A DNA stretch of 64,000 bases. Origin: Endothia cerciana (taxonomy: Eukaryota > Ascomycota > Sordariomycetes > Diaporthales > Cryphonectriaceae). The stretch covers positions 354,374-418,373 of the forward strand of contig JALRMH010000033.1 of the NCBI GenBank assembly GCA_026119935.1, read 5' to 3'. Below the pieces are notes generated by a model. It made no database searches. It was not told the origin of the DNA and saw only the letters and a program-made list of their open reading frames with translations. Positions 1 through 11,116 of this stretch are shown piece by piece. Made by a program: the position numbers and the translations under genes. Positions within the stretch are counted from its first letter, which is position 1, and the number at the start of each line of letters is the position of its first letter.

Positions 1-3000
1 GACTTTGCCATAAGGAGTAGCCGCGACTGGTCCATGACCCCCTCGAGAATGCGTCGTTCGAGGCCCTCTGCGCGGTGTTCCATCTCATGCAGCTCCTCGC
101 GGCGGATACTGAGCGCGGTCTCAAGTGAGGACACGTCACCAGTCAGACTGACCTTCTGCCGGACAAGACTCTCCTGTTCCACCTTGAGGCTCACGATGCT
201 GTGTCTCAGCCGCTCCTCCTCAGCTTGCAGACTGGCGACGGTAGCCTCTGCCTCATCCCTCTGCACCGTGCGGCGCTCCAGCTCCAGCATTGTCTCATGA
301 AGGTTGGATTCAATGTCCTTCAGGGTCTTCTGTTTGTCCCCGTGATCATCCGCGATGCGTTGAGTCTGTGCTGCCAAGAAAGCGGAGAGCTCGGTGGCTG
401 TCGTGATGACCTGTTGGTGGACCTTGTCAAGCGTACTTAGCTGCTCGAACGCCTTGTCGGCGGACTGAGTGTGATCGACAAGCCTGTCGAGCTTCTCATG
501 AACGTGGCTGTCGTCATATTTCTCAGGCGGGGGAGGGAGCATCAGCGGTTCTGGTTTGGCCTCTTCGATCTTCTGGCCTATCTTCTCCTCAATCTCGGAA
601 ACCGAGGCCTTTGAATGCTCGAAGTGCTGGCCAACGGTTTCCAGGACACTCTGAACAGCCTCAAGGATCTTCGGTTGGTACTCGTTGACCTGTCCCTGCA
701 GTCCTTCAAACGCACCCATAGCCTCCTTGACTTGGTCACGGGTCTGAGTATGCTCGGACTTGTTTTGAGTGTGATTGTCATCCGTCTTCAGAACCAAGTC
801 CTCAACATGTGTGAAGACCGTCTTTGAAGCCTCTTCCATCTTCTCGAGAGACTCAGTAACGGTCGAGCCGAGGGTGTCAATGAGACTCTTCAGCTCCTCA
901 GCCACAGCCTTCGTGCCAACGACAGCCCCTTCGAGGACCTCGTCGCGGGCTTCGCCCGTCTTGTTGCGCTCGTCTATGACAGTCTGAAACTCCTCGTATT
1001 TGGCGATCACCTCGTCGATACGCTCGTCGATCTTGGTGCGTAGAGTGTCGGTCGTCTGTTCGAATTTCTCGTCCGTCTCGAGCTTCGCACCGACCACACC
1101 GGCCTTCGACTCGTCGAACTCAGTCTTCATGACATCAAACATCTCCTTGAGGTCAGCATGGACGTTTGCGTTCTGCCCAACCGTCTCGCTCAGGGTCTCT
1201 AATGACTTGCTCAAGCCCTCGACACCGGTGATGCCATGCTCGAGCTTCTCCTTGACAAGGGCTTGCATTTCCTCAAGGAATGTTTTGACCTCCGTCACAC
1301 GCTCACCAACGCCCACCGTCTCGGCTTGACGTTCCTCGAACTGCTTGGCATTGTCCTCCGCGTGCTGGTCTGCCAGCCCCCTGAGCTCGGTTGCGTGCTT
1401 TTCGGCCGCCTCCTTCAGGTCCGCGGTATGCTTGTCCGCGGCCTCTTTCAACTCGGTGGCTTGCTTGCCGGAGATCTCTTTGAACTCCTTCATCAACGAC
1501 TCGAGTCTCTCGAGGTCCTCTCTCGTGGGGAGGGAGGCGATGTCCGACTTGACCATCTGCTCAACAACCCCTTTGACGTCCAGACACACAGCCTCAATGG
1601 CATCCGTCTCCGTCTTGGTAACCTTCTCGGGGTCTTCAAGCTGCTTCTCATGCCGCGCCTTCATCTCATCGAAGGCGCCAACAACCTGGGTGACAAGCGA
1701 CTCCACGGCCTTGGTATCTTCACGGAGGGCGAGCTTCTCGAGCTGCTCAGTCAGACCGCCAAGGCTCTCCTTTGTCTCAAGTATGAGAACTTCGAGTGCG
1801 TCGACGTGGTCTTTTCGAACTGCCTGCTCTCCGTCCATGAGTTCATCCAAGCGTGCCTTGGTATTTCGAAGAATAGTCTCGATAGCCTCGACATCCTCCT
1901 TCGTCGCAGCGTCTGTGGAGACAGGCGCGTCTCTCGCTGTGGCGACAGCCGGCTCTTTACTAGCAATCTCTGCAACCTGCTCTTTAATGTTGTGTAGCAT
2001 GTCCTCCATGAGAACTATATCATCCTTTGATAAGGAAGGGCCGGAGTCAGATGCTGCCGCAGCCGGAACTGGGTTCGGTTCCATGGCCTCGACTTTGATG
2101 CGGAGCTGAGTAATGAGCACCTCGAGGTTCTTGATATCGTCGTGCTTCAACACATCAGCTGCAACAACCGCATCGCCAGCTACCGGCGTCAAGGCCTTGC
2201 TCTCCTCGCGCAGCCCCTCGATGTCAGATTTGACACCGTCCAGGCCTGCTCTGAGGGCATCAAGGATCTCGTCATTGGCACTCAAGTCCGCTGGCTTGTC
2301 ACTCAGCTTGTCGATACTGATGCGCAGATCGCTTAGGCCCTCCTGCAGGGCGTCGAGAACCTCATTCGTGCCGGCCACTGGGCGCTGGCTGATCTCTTGC
2401 CGCAGATTTGCGATGCCCTCCTGAAAAGCCTGAAGGACTTCGTCGTGATTGACTGACGAAGGTTGCGAAGACGCAGGCACCAGGGAAGTGTTGACCGTCT
2501 CACGCAGCGACTCAAGCTCCTCCCGGATGAGATCTTTTGAGCCATCCGACTGCTTGGCGACCATGTCGGCAATCTCGTCACGGAAGACGTCCAAGCTCTT
2601 CAGAAGGTCCTCCATGAACTCCTCTTGGCTCGCAACTCCGGTAGCCCTGTCGACATAGCCCTCGATGTCGGCACGAAGCTTCTCGAAGCCGTCCTTGGTG
2701 GCATCAAGCACCTGCTCGGTGTCTCGGCCGTTGGCAGCTACATTCTGCTTGGCCTCATCTGAGACAGCCTTGAACTCCGCTTGCATATACTCCATGATGT
2801 CGTGAAGTCGTGCAAGAATCTCATCACTATTGCCCTGGAAGGGGATCAGTGGCGCGTTGTCCTTCGTATGAACGTCAATGTTCTCGAGGCCTTGCTTAAC
2901 GGCGTCGATCATGTCTTGCTTCGAGACTTCAGCGCCGATGGCGGACGGAGCCACAGGGAACTCGAACTCTTCCAGACAGTCACGGACCGCCTCAATTATT

Positions 3001-5078
3001 TCGTCTCGGGACAAGGACGCTGGCACCTCGATCTGTGGAGGCGTGAGGTGCCTCAGGCCTTCAACTACCGCCTTGTAAACCTCTTCTCTCGTAGCTCCTG
3101 ATTCCTTGTTGTTCTTGGGCGCATGTTGCATGAGACCTTCCCTCAGACAAGCGAGGACCTCGTCTCTCTCAAGACCAATCTGCTGGACCTCAATCTCGGG
3201 CTTGTAGTTCTCCCAGGCATCCTTCACAGCCTCAATGACGTCCTCCCTGTGGAGCGCGGGAGTATCATCCTGAAGAGCCTTGGAGTCCTTGATGGCCGTC
3301 CTCAAGGCGTTGTAAATCTCCTGATAGTCGACTTCGGGGGGCCTGCTGGCAGCAATGGCAGCAGCAGACTGTCGAAGATGATCGTGCGTGAGCTGGTTCA
3401 TATGATCCTTCATCTCCATCAAGCCCTCCTCCACGACCTTGTGAATCTCCCTACTGGTCGCAGCCGTAGTTCTACTCTGGCTGGTCTCGGTGACCTCGTC
3501 CAGCTTGCGGCCGATCTCCCGACCCATGCCGAGGACCTCGCCGCGAAGCTCCCGGACAAGGGCCTTAACCTCGGCCGTCAGACCACCACCCTGGGCGACA
3601 CTATCCTTGACGGTGCGGATGATTTTGACAATGTCATCGCTGATGAGATCAGCTGCTGCTCTTGTCGCGGGAGCCGAGGATTGACGAATGCTGTGGTCCT
3701 GAATGAGCCGTTCGACGCGAGCCTCCATGGACCCGTTCCGGTGGCCATCAGGATCCTCACTGAAGCTCTTATTTCTGGGGCGGCCGACCTTGCCCCCGCC
3801 GCCCCCGCCGCCCCCGCCGCCCCCTTGGGCAAGGACCAGAGACTGGTCCATGTTCGTCCTGATGAGGCGTTGAAGATCGTCGACTTTCTTTTCCACGTTG
3901 AAGCCATCTAGCTTCCTCGCCAAATCGGAGAGCCGAGATAGTAGCTGGTCCTGCCCGTCCTTGGTGCTCATGTCACGGATGATCTTCTCAAGAAGGCCAA
4001 TCGTGGCAGACGCATCTGTACCAGCGAGCGAGGGTGTGCTTATCTCGTCCCGGTCTAGTGATGCCGCAAAGCTGTTCGGTGAAGGTATGCGAGGAAGAGC
4101 AAAGGGCCTAACGTTGGAGCCGGCCCTAGAGGAGGGGGACAGGGATGATGAGGCGTAAGGTTTATTCTCAAGCAAAAGTGGCCCACCGTAGATGTCCCGC
4201 GAAGCTGACGATGCCGTCCTTGACGACACTTCTTGCATGTTGTGAAGCAAATCGCGCATGTTCCTCCTGATATCCTCGTCCCTGGTATTTGTTGCCTCCT
4301 TCAAGCTGAGGAGGTCTGTCGCGTTGTCTCTGCTCCGCCGGCTCAGCTGCCCCATCTCCTTCTGCAAAGCCGTCGCGATGTTCGTCAGGGTAAGGATTTG
4401 ACCGGATATCTGTTCGATCGATTGGGGATTCCTGACCGGCGCCATCGAGCTGTTGGTCACGTTGGCCAGGGGCGCATCGGCATCCCTCTTGGGGGATGTG
4501 TCTTTCGGGGCGGGCATGTTCTGCAAAGCGAGCATGGTCGCCGACTGAGGTGGTGTGTTCTCGCCCAGGATACTCGACTGGGGCCGCCGCGGTGTCGGTC
4601 TTATGACAGGCGTCAGGCTGGCACCTGCTGGAGTGAGGGAGAGCCGCTGCTCCGGGTCCTGCTCGTCGGATCTCACGTCGCTGAAAGGGTCGGTCTTTGA
4701 TCGTGATGGCGTAGTAGGCAGTTTCCTGTCGGTCTTGTCCGGTGACTTGCAGAAATCCCCCCCCTCCAGCATCAAGCCCACATCCCTCACAGAACCCGGC
4801 TGCAGCGACTGCATGCGCCGGTGGGCCGCGCCCTTCACCAGTGATCTCTCGGGAGACGCCGAGTCCGTGGCCCGTTTTGTGAGAGAGTGGGGTACCAGAG
4901 TGGTCTCGCGGCCCTTTTCGGAGAGGGCGGCATGTGCCAGCTGGATGGCCGATGATGTGCCTGCACGGGAAGTAGCCGTGCTAGGCGACTGTGGGTTCAA
5001 CGGCAGCGGAGGAGGCGCCCGCTCCGGGTCTGAGCTGTCCCACCTGGCTCTACTCAGCTTGCGGAACAGTATAGACAT
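1..5078 (-). CDS. Large coiled-coil protein, C-terminus beyond window
   Basis: The minus strand is open from 5078 down to base 1 (about 1,690 codons) with no stop, so the gene is truncated by the window edge. The N-terminal third is low-complexity, Ser/Pro-rich, with a poly-Gly run near 3800-3825. The middle (about 3340-2220) holds roughly ten degenerate copies of a short helical motif of the type EVLxALxEGLxxL. The rest is charged heptad-like coiled coil, ending at the edge with ELHEMEHRAEGLERRILEGV. It resembles the fungal proteins often labelled 'chromosome segregation ATPase family', but I see no Walker motifs, so that label rests on coiled-coil content only. ATG at 5076-5078 is the first in-frame Met of this exon. 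A spliced alternative uses acceptor CAG at 5044-5046, joining an upstream exon (next entry). All plus-strand ORFs here are shadows. Confidence 0.8.
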   Translation of the reverse strand, partial: MSILFRKLSRARWDSSDPERAPPPLPLNPQSPSTATSRAGTSSAIQLAHAALSEKGRETTLVPHSLTKRATDSASPERSLVKGAAHRRMQSLQPGSVRDVGLMLEGGDFCKSPDKTDRKLPTTPSRSKTDPFSDVRSDEQDPEQRLSLTPAGASLTPVIRPTPRRPQSSILGENTPPQSATMLALQNMPAPKDTSPKRDADAPLANVTNSSMAPVRNPQSIEQISGQILTLTNIATALQKEMGQLSRRSRDNATDLLSLKEATNTRDEDIRRNMRDLLHNMQEVSSRTASSASRDIYGGPLLLENKPYASSSLSPSSRAGSNVRPFALPRIPSPNSFAASLDRDEISTPSLAGTDASATIGLLEKIIRDMSTKDGQDQLLSRLSDLARKLDGFNVEKKVDDLQRLIRTNMDQSLVLAQGGGGGGGGGGGKVGRPRNKSFSEDPDGHRNGSMEARVERLIQDHSIRQSSAPATRAAADLISDDIVKIIRTVKDSVAQGGGLTAEVKALVRELRGEVLGMGREIGRKLDEVTETSQSRTTAATSREIHKVVEEGLMEMKDHMNQLTHDHLRQSAAAIAASRPPEVDYQEIYNALRTAIKDSKALQDDTPALHREDVIEAVKDAWENYKPEIEVQQIGLERDEVLACLREGLMQHAPKNNKESGATREEVYKAVVEGLRHLTPPQIEVPASLSRDEIIEAVRDCLEEFEFPVAPSAIGAEVSKQDMIDAVKQGLENIDVHTKDNAPLIPFQGNSDEILARLHDIMEYMQAEFKAVSDEAKQNVAANGRDTEQVLDATKDGFEKLRADIEGYVDRATGVASQEEFMEDLLKSLDVFRDEIADMVAKQSDGSKDLIREELESLRETVNTSLVPASSQPSSVNHDEVLQAFQEGIANLRQEISQRPVAGTNEVLDALQEGLSDLRISIDKLSDKPADLSANDEILDALRAGLDGVKSDIEGLREESKALTPVAGDAVVAADVLKHDDIKNLEVLITQLRIKVEAMEPNPVPAAAASDSGPSLSKDDIVLMEDMLHNIKEQVAEIASKEPAVATARDAPVSTDAATKEDVEAIETILRNTKARLDELMDGEQAVRKDHVDALEVLILETKESLGGLTEQLEKLALREDTKAVESLVTQVVGAFDEMKARHEKQLEDPEKVTKTETDAIEAVCLDVKGVVEQMVKSDIASLPTREDLERLESLMKEFKEISGKQATELKEAADKHTADLKEAAEKHATELRGLADQHAEDNAKQFEERQAETVGVGERVTEVKTFLEEMQALVKEKLEHGITGVEGLSKSLETLSETVGQNANVHADLKEMFDVMKTEFDESKAGVVGAKLETDEKFEQTTDTLRTKIDERIDEVIAKYEEFQTVIDERNKTGEARDEVLEGAVVGTKAVAEELKSLIDTLGSTVTESLEKMEEASKTVFTHVEDLVLKTDDNHTQNKSEHTQTRDQVKEAMGAFEGLQGQVNEYQPKILEAVQSVLETVGQHFEHSKASVSEIEEKIGQKIEEAKPEPLMLPPPPEKYDDSHVHEKLDRLVDHTQSADKAFEQLSTLDKVHQQVITTATELSAFLAAQTQRIADDHGDKQKTLKDIESNLHETMLELERRTVQRDEAEATVASLQAEEERLRHSIVSLKVEQESLVRQKVSLTGDVSSLETALSIRREELHEMEHRAEGLERRILEGVMDQSRLLLMAK

Positions 5079-5159
5079 GGCAGAGTCATGATGCGCGGCC
5101 GACGATGACGGTCCGCCTTGTGAGTATGGATGAAAGAGAGAGTGATGTTGCCGACTTAC

Positions 5160-5395
5160 ATGGGCACTAGGGCGCGGCTCGCATCGAAGGATATAGACTG
5201 GGTGGAATTCCTGGAATGCCTCGAGCTGGGACGATCCGCGTAGCTGGCGGGGGCATCCCTCTCGACGGGAGGCATGATGTCAGCTGTTTGGGTAGGGGTA
5301 CCGGGTCGTGATGTCTTAGGAGCGGGCTCTGGAATGTGAGGATATCTTTCTAGGCCGTAGTGGGAATGGATGGTCCCGTCGGCCCTGGTAATCAA
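5160..5395 (-). CDS. Candidate 5' exon of the coiled-coil gene
   Basis: This minus-strand open stretch encodes a protein-like segment (residues such as RPGTPTQTADIMPPVERD) and ends at a perfect donor, GTAAGT (5154-5159). Splicing to the CAG acceptor at 5044-5046 (116-nt intron, exon 2 from 5043) keeps the frame and yields ALVP-M-WDSSDPERAPPP. The acceptor AAG at 5117-5118 would instead run into a stop. The true start codon lies further upstream and was not located; an (AAG)n run at about 5418-5442 lies in the way. The join is an inference from splice signals and frame. Confidence 0.4.
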
Positions 5396-6267
5396 AGCGA
5401 CTGGGTGTCGCGAGCTTCTTCTTCTTCTTCTTCTTCTTCTTCAAGGAATGCTCAGGACAGAAAGTGAAGGTTAGGAGGGAGACGAAAGAGCTAGAGAGCC
5501 CAAGAGCTCGAAGGATACCGGGCGGGCTCGGGAGGATCTGGTGATGATCTGAAGCTAGAGAGGAGAGGACCAAGACTGATGATGCGAGGGCATGAATTAA
5601 TTGTTCGAGCCTGATCAAGCCTGGGCCTGGGCCTGGAAGTCGAACCGCAGGGCCTTGTTGGTTGGCGGTCGACGTACAGCGCCATATGCAAGTGGGTGGC
5701 TGGGGTCTCGCCGGGGTGTTGCTCCACCCCCAGCCCTGATCCGTAATATTTACTCACCCCTGCCCGCCGGCACCCCAGCAACCGACCAGCCCAAAAACGC
5801 GACCGCGACCCGTGGCTGGGATGACACGGCCCCCACAGCGACTTCCCACTTGCACATCCTTCGGTTCGCTCCGGGCGACAGTGGGGACCGATGGACAGGG
5901 GATTCCAGACCTTGATAAGAGACTGCTCGCGATAAACATGGAGCCATCCCCCCCACCCCCAAAAAATATATAAGAGCGTGCAACGACAGCCTGCGACTTG
6001 GGCAGCGAGGCTGTCACCCCTTGGCGAAAGGACGTTCAGGAGCAGCTGAGGGGAGTTGGATATTGTATTCACCAGATAGACCTTTATAACTTTTGGTCTC
6101 TGAGTATATGGGAGCCACGCGAGCAGGTCCAGAACGCTCATTGATACGTTCAGAATATGTTCCCCCCCAACCCCAGCCCACAATAGTCAAACGCCATTCT
6201 CCGTCTGTCTATGATAGAGTTGTAACACCGTGGCCCATCTTTCTCATTCCCCTTTTCCTCGTTGGAC
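5396..6267. other. Intergenic, promoter side of coiled-coil gene
   Basis: No gene is supported. It holds a (CTT)n microsatellite at about 5418-5442, short C/G runs, and presumably the leader of the coiled-coil gene plus the 3' UTR of the carrier gene. ORFs here overlap in several frames and look random. Confidence 0.5.
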
Positions 6268-7558
6268 TTACCTGCCAGCGATCGCCTTGTCGAATGCTGG
6301 GATCAACGTTTGTGCGAGCCAGAACGAGAACACCAACTTGGGTCCGGTCATGAGAAGCTGTGATAGTCATTAGCAACCGGCTGGTGGGCTCGCATCAAGC
6401 TGAAGGACATACCTTGGGCAAAAGGCCCTTGAAGAAGGCAGACATGCCCTCGTTCCGAGCCATCTTGGTGAGGATCTGGAATCCACTCTCGGGGTTCTCA
6501 AAGTTCCTGTTCTGGATGCGCGTCTTGATGACGTCGAGAGGAGCGGAGACGACCAGGGACGCTGTGGCGCCCGCAATCGAGGCGACAAAGTTCTGGAACC
6601 ATGACGCCTTGTTGTAGTCCTGCAGCTTGAATATGTACTCCTTGGCGAACGCAGACCCTCCAAACAGCTATTGTCCAGCCTTGTCAGTCAGAGTGTTCCC
6701 GATATCCACAGAGATGGGGGCCATACCGCGAAGGACCCAGGTGCGTTCCGTGCCGCCGTCCACCCCCAGCCTCTGTACAGCCCGAAGCCCTCATCCGCGA
6801 CGATCTTCAAGACGCCCCGGCCACGGAACGCCTCAGGGTTCGTCTGGCGCTTGATCTTGAGCACGTCCAGGGGCAACAACACGATCTCGCCAATGCCAAC
6901 CAGACTGCCCGCTGTCGAATGGAGGATGGCCTTGCCCGTCTTCTTGCCAAACGCCGCCTCGAAGTCCGACCCGTAGTGTTTCGTCAGGTAGTCGCGTGCC
7001 ACGGGCTGCCCGCCGTACTTGTATATTCTCTGGAGGACCTGTAGACCCCGACGTTCCGATCAGCACTCGTTCGCATCCCGCAAGGCCATAATCAGCCATG
7101 TGTGTAGTGACAGACCTTGTAACCGGCGGCGTAACCCAGACCAGGGAATAGCGAGACGAATTTCCTTCCCGCCGGCGCGGCGGCCTTGTCCTTGAAGATG
7201 ACTGCGTTCAGCTGCGATGAGTTCTTGATCTGTATGTCGTGCATCGTATCAGTTCTGTCCCAGGCACACATGTGGCGCCCAGCTGTCATCATACCCGTGT
7301 CTCGTTGCTCATAAGTCGCTTCGCGATCGTGTCGACCTGTGGGCGAGTGCCGTTAGTGGGAAATTTCCCCCGAGATTGAAAACTATTGAGGTTCAAAGAA
7401 GCTTACAGGGTGGAAGACAGCGAGCTCAGCAATACCGGCAGAGCCTGGAAGAGTCAGTATGGAACCAAATCCAAGCTATCCGTGCAGGGCGGCGCACCAG
7501 AGCCCAGCAGACGCGCCAGGTTGGACTCCTTCTCCGTTGCACCCGAGGGAGGAGACAT
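6268..7558 (-). CDS. GGC1: Mitochondrial GTP/GDP carrier
   Basis: Inner-membrane carrier that exchanges cytosolic GTP for matrix GDP; in yeast its loss disturbs mitochondrial iron. Seven exons: 7498-7558, 7407-7444, 7295-7336, 7116-7229, 6727-7038, 6413-6667, 6268-6357, giving 303 aa (yeast Ggc1 is about 300). All three carrier signatures are visible: HPVDTIAKR, LPLDVLKIKR and APLDVIKTR, spaced for three two-helix repeats. Stretches such as LFPGLGYAAGYK, RGWGWTAARNAPGSFA and LMTGPKLVFSF match the family closely, which is why I name GGC1 rather than a generic carrier. The stop TAA (6268-6270) lies inside a perfect donor consensus (CAG/GTAAGT), so a further 3' exon is formally possible. Several exons are very short (38 and 42 nt). 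Confidence 0.93.
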
Positions 7559-8271
7559 CTTCTCTGATCAGAGTGCGGTCGCGAGGAAGGAAAAACTAGA
7601 AAGGAGGGGATTTTGTCGGAAGCAGAGAGGTGCTAAGCCGATCGGCACGGCGGACGTTGAAAATTGACTGCTGGTCGCGCGCGTGCAGGACGAGAGAATT
7701 CGTGGAATCGGTTGCAAGAACTCCTCCGAGTGCGCTCAGAATTTTTTTTTTAACCCTTGGGGGGGGGGGGTGGAGAGGCTGCAAGGGGGGTCGGTGGTGA
7801 GCTCTCCACCCACCATGTTACGATGGTCGGCCCTGCAGTCACTGCTGCATGTAACGAATGTAAATCTGGGCGTTCTATCTGGTCAACTCTACACACTGAG
7901 TGCTCTTGTTTTCGCTGGAAGCAATTTGTTTGTTCATTGAAAATGAACGTTCAGCCCGTGGTATCTATGCTCTCACGATGCACGAGGAGCTCTTCCTACG
8001 ATATATCTGTCATCTCTTCCGGGGTCCTCAGGTGTGGGTATATGTGAGCGAGTCCGCCGACAGACGGACAGACAGCCATCAAAACTAAGTCATGAACGCC
8101 GTCACTGTGTCAAACCCTTTCCGCACTTTTCCTCTCATGAACGCCGCCCATGCAATTGGTTTTGAGTGCCGAAAGTTTAGATGCATTCGATCCAGACCAT
8201 GGGACCTCTTGAAGTCGACATTTCCAACTTAGAAAGAAAGGGACAACAGGGCCCGTACTACCACAAGCAGC
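7559..8271. other. Intergenic: GGC1 promoter and RPC82 3' region
   Basis: No coding region is supported. It contains adjacent T10 and G12 homopolymers at about 7742-7771, presumably within the GGC1 upstream region, and the presumed 3' UTR of RPC82 next to 8272. Confidence 0.5.
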
Positions 8272-10407
8272 TCAAAAGTCCCGGAGGGTTCCCACAAGAT
8301 TGTCCAGCCTCATAACATGAGCGAGGAGCTTCTCTTGGATGTCCGTGACTCGGACGAACCTGTTGTAGTAACGTTCCTGCATCATCTCCTTCTCGCGACC
8401 TCGCACGTCGTCTCGCTTGACAAGGTCCAGTACGTCGGCCTCCATCTGTCGCTGCACCTCCAGTCTCTGCAGGCAGCGAACCATCGTCTTGTAGGTGTTA
8501 TCAAGCACACGATCGAGGCAACGACGAGTGTCAGTCCAGTATAGGAAAAGAGTGCGGCTAGCAGTCCTGTTGTTGTCTCGGGGGACCTCTTGCATGTCGA
8601 CATATCCTAGCATCTGCATCTTGAGCATGATCGTCTGGACATCTCCTTTGGGTAACAGTGCAAGATTCGGGAGAGTCTTCTCGTCCATCTTGCCCACCCT
8701 CCGCAAGATGCGTACCAGGCGGAGCCCGGTCTGGCCGACACTGCGCTGGATGACAGTGTCCAGCTCTAACACCTGCAGAGACTGCACGAGAAACTCGAAG
8801 TCAACCGTCCATTGTTCCATTGCGCAGTGGCGCAGGAACCGATACTGGCCCTCGCAGAGTAACAGCAGGTGCTGGCGGAAATGCTCCTTGCGAGACAGCT
8901 TCGCGGGCCCAGCATCGCTGAATTTCACCTTGCCCTGCCTGTTTCCATTTACACCGTTCGTGATTGGTTGGTGGTTGTCGTCGCCTTCAGCATCATCAAA
9001 CGCATGGCCGTTGGCCTCTTCAACTTCCTCTTCGTCCGAGCTTGCCTCGCCCACGACCTCCGCCTCCTCGTAGAGCATTTTGGTTCCTGGAGGCTGATCC
9101 TGGATGCGATTGGCGCTCTTCCGATCCATCATATTGGCGCTGACCTTGCCGATGCCCGCGGATACATCAAGCGAAGGATCGAGCTTCTCGAAGACTTCGT
9201 TGGTGGATATCCTAACATCAGTTGCAAACCCGTCGTCGTCGGCGTTACCGTCGACCTCCGGGTCAAGGCGACATCGAGATATCTTCCTGCTCAGCTGCTG
9301 CAGTAGCGTCGCATACACCCCGGCGGTGGTTTCGCCGTACACCTCGGATACGAAGTGGACAAGCTGCTGGTTGCGGATATCCACGTCGCATTTCTCGTAG
9401 TTGACGCGAAGAACAACGTCACCCTTTTTTTCATATTAGTCAAGGTCGCTCAAATCCCGTCTAAAGGTGACCTACATCGACGATCAGATCGCTATCAAGA
9501 TCGTGGCTCTCGTTGACGGAGCTCCACTCCGAGAGCTTCCTCCGCTTGTTCATCTGCAGCTTGGCGTGTAGCTTCCGTTTAAGGTTGAAGGGATCATCGC
9601 GCACTTCTCGAAGCCTCTTAGACAGTTTGCTTGCGAAATCCTCCTTCCCCTTGGCGCCGCGCACTCCGCCGGGGAAGTAGGTGGTGCGAATCTCATCCTC
9701 GATGAGCTTTCGCGTGTCCTCCCAGCTGCGAAATGAGGTCTCGGTGACTGCCGACACCAGCTCGGCCTGTATCATGCGGCACAGTACCTCGTCGAGCTCT
9801 TGGAGGGACTTGACATAGAAGGCAGCCCTGGTACTTTGCTCTGCCCCGTCGGGTGCCTCCTCGTCGTGCTTCGTGTCACCGTTCGTATCCCCAAGCGTAC
9901 CACCGTTTACTGTGGTCGCAAGACGAGCGGCCTGCTTGAACTTGGCCTCGTAGGCATCTCTCAGGTGCTCCACTTTGGTATGGCCCATAGATAGTAGGTT
10001 CTGCATAACCTCCTTTGCTGCACCGCCGTACACAGAGCCGGTCATGTCCAGTATCTTGCCAGTGCGGACGAGGGCGTAGGCGGCATCGGAGTTTGCGGTG
10101 TAGATGGCGTGGCCAGACTCGGTCTGGTAGTGTAGGAGGTTGTTTTGCAGGAGGACGACGAGACCATGGCGAAGTTGACGGGGGGTTAGCGAGGTGTACT
10201 GGGTGAGTTGCGAGATCGAGGAACGGCCTTTATTCAGAAGGGCAGCAAATATGCGCTGGGGCGGGTTAGTCACTGTCACAGCCGCAAGATGCGCCTTCTG
10301 CTGTATGTCCACCTTGCAACGGGAACACATACCGAAGGCAGTTCGCCAAATATGTTGTCGACCAGCAGAGTACAGAGCTCTGCCAGGTTGTGGGTGACCA
10401 AATGCAT
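8272..10407 (-). CDS. RPC82: RNA polymerase III subunit RPC3/RPC82
   Basis: Subunit of the Pol III-specific RPC82/34/31 subcomplex, which acts in promoter opening and initiation of tRNA and 5S genes in the nucleus. Three exons: 10333-10407 (begins MHLVTHNLAELCTLLVDNIF), 9476-10255, 8272-9423, giving 668 aa (yeast is 654). The donors are GTATGT and GTAGGT. The first intron has the branch sequence CTAAC just before the CCCCAG acceptor. Residues around RIFAALLNKGRSSISQL form the first winged helix; an acidic low-complexity insert (EEEVEEANGHAFDDAEGDD) sits mid-protein; the C-terminus is the usual helical region. The start at 10407 was chosen because the preceding residues in the open frame do not look like the family. 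It is divergent from QCR2. Confidence 0.93.
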
Positions 10408-11116
10408 AGTATCGAGATGGAGATGGATGGCGAGGATGATGGGCGCCGAGGTGCTTGCGTGTAGGTCGACGGGTGTAAGTGGTGATGTGATGATGGGTGG
10501 GGCGACTGCTAGGAATACTCTCACTGTATTCCTAGGTGGCCTAAGGCTACCGTCGTGAAGTCATCGGGAAGATCGAACCAAGTAGTTGGGACCTTAAAAA
10601 GATACAGCTCATTCAATGAGTTCACGGCCGAACTTTTTATTTAGGTGGGGGACAAGTCCCTCTGAGGCGACGGCAAGGCCGCCAGTTGCAAATGCCTGCC
10701 CGGCAAGGCCTGGGTGTGAAATTCTGGCAGGGGTGTGCAAATAGAAGAACATCAAAAAAATTCCAAGCCGCTCGACAGGCACATTGAAGATGGAGATGGG
10801 GGAGCCTGCACCTGCCAAACAATGACGAATGATTGATGCTGTTCACTTTATGAAGTTCGCGTCTTAGTCTTGTCTCCTGCTGCATCCCTCTGCCGAGCAG
10901 CAGATCCAGTATTAGAAGCCAGCCAGGGACATCCGGTCTGGAAAGGTGTAATTACTCGAGCTCTGCCTGGACCCAGCCTGCCGAATCACAGCCTGGCTGT
11001 TGTAAGCCTCCCGGTCCATCCAGCTGCGCTTCAAAACCCAAAGCTCACACTCCAGACCGAGCGTCGCATACAGACAAGCACAGTCAATTGACACCACCAC
11101 CACCCCCTCTCGCAAA
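10408..11116. promoter_or_regulatory. Shared divergent promoter region RPC82/QCR2
   Basis: A 709-bp gap lies between two divergent start codons. It must carry both promoters. I see no TATA box or operator that I can assign with confidence, and no additional gene. Confidence 0.45.

Noticed and set aside
1236..1997. Long plus-strand ORFs between 1 and 5 kb
   Set aside because: They are Leu/Ser-rich antisense shadows of the continuous minus-strand coiled-coil frame.
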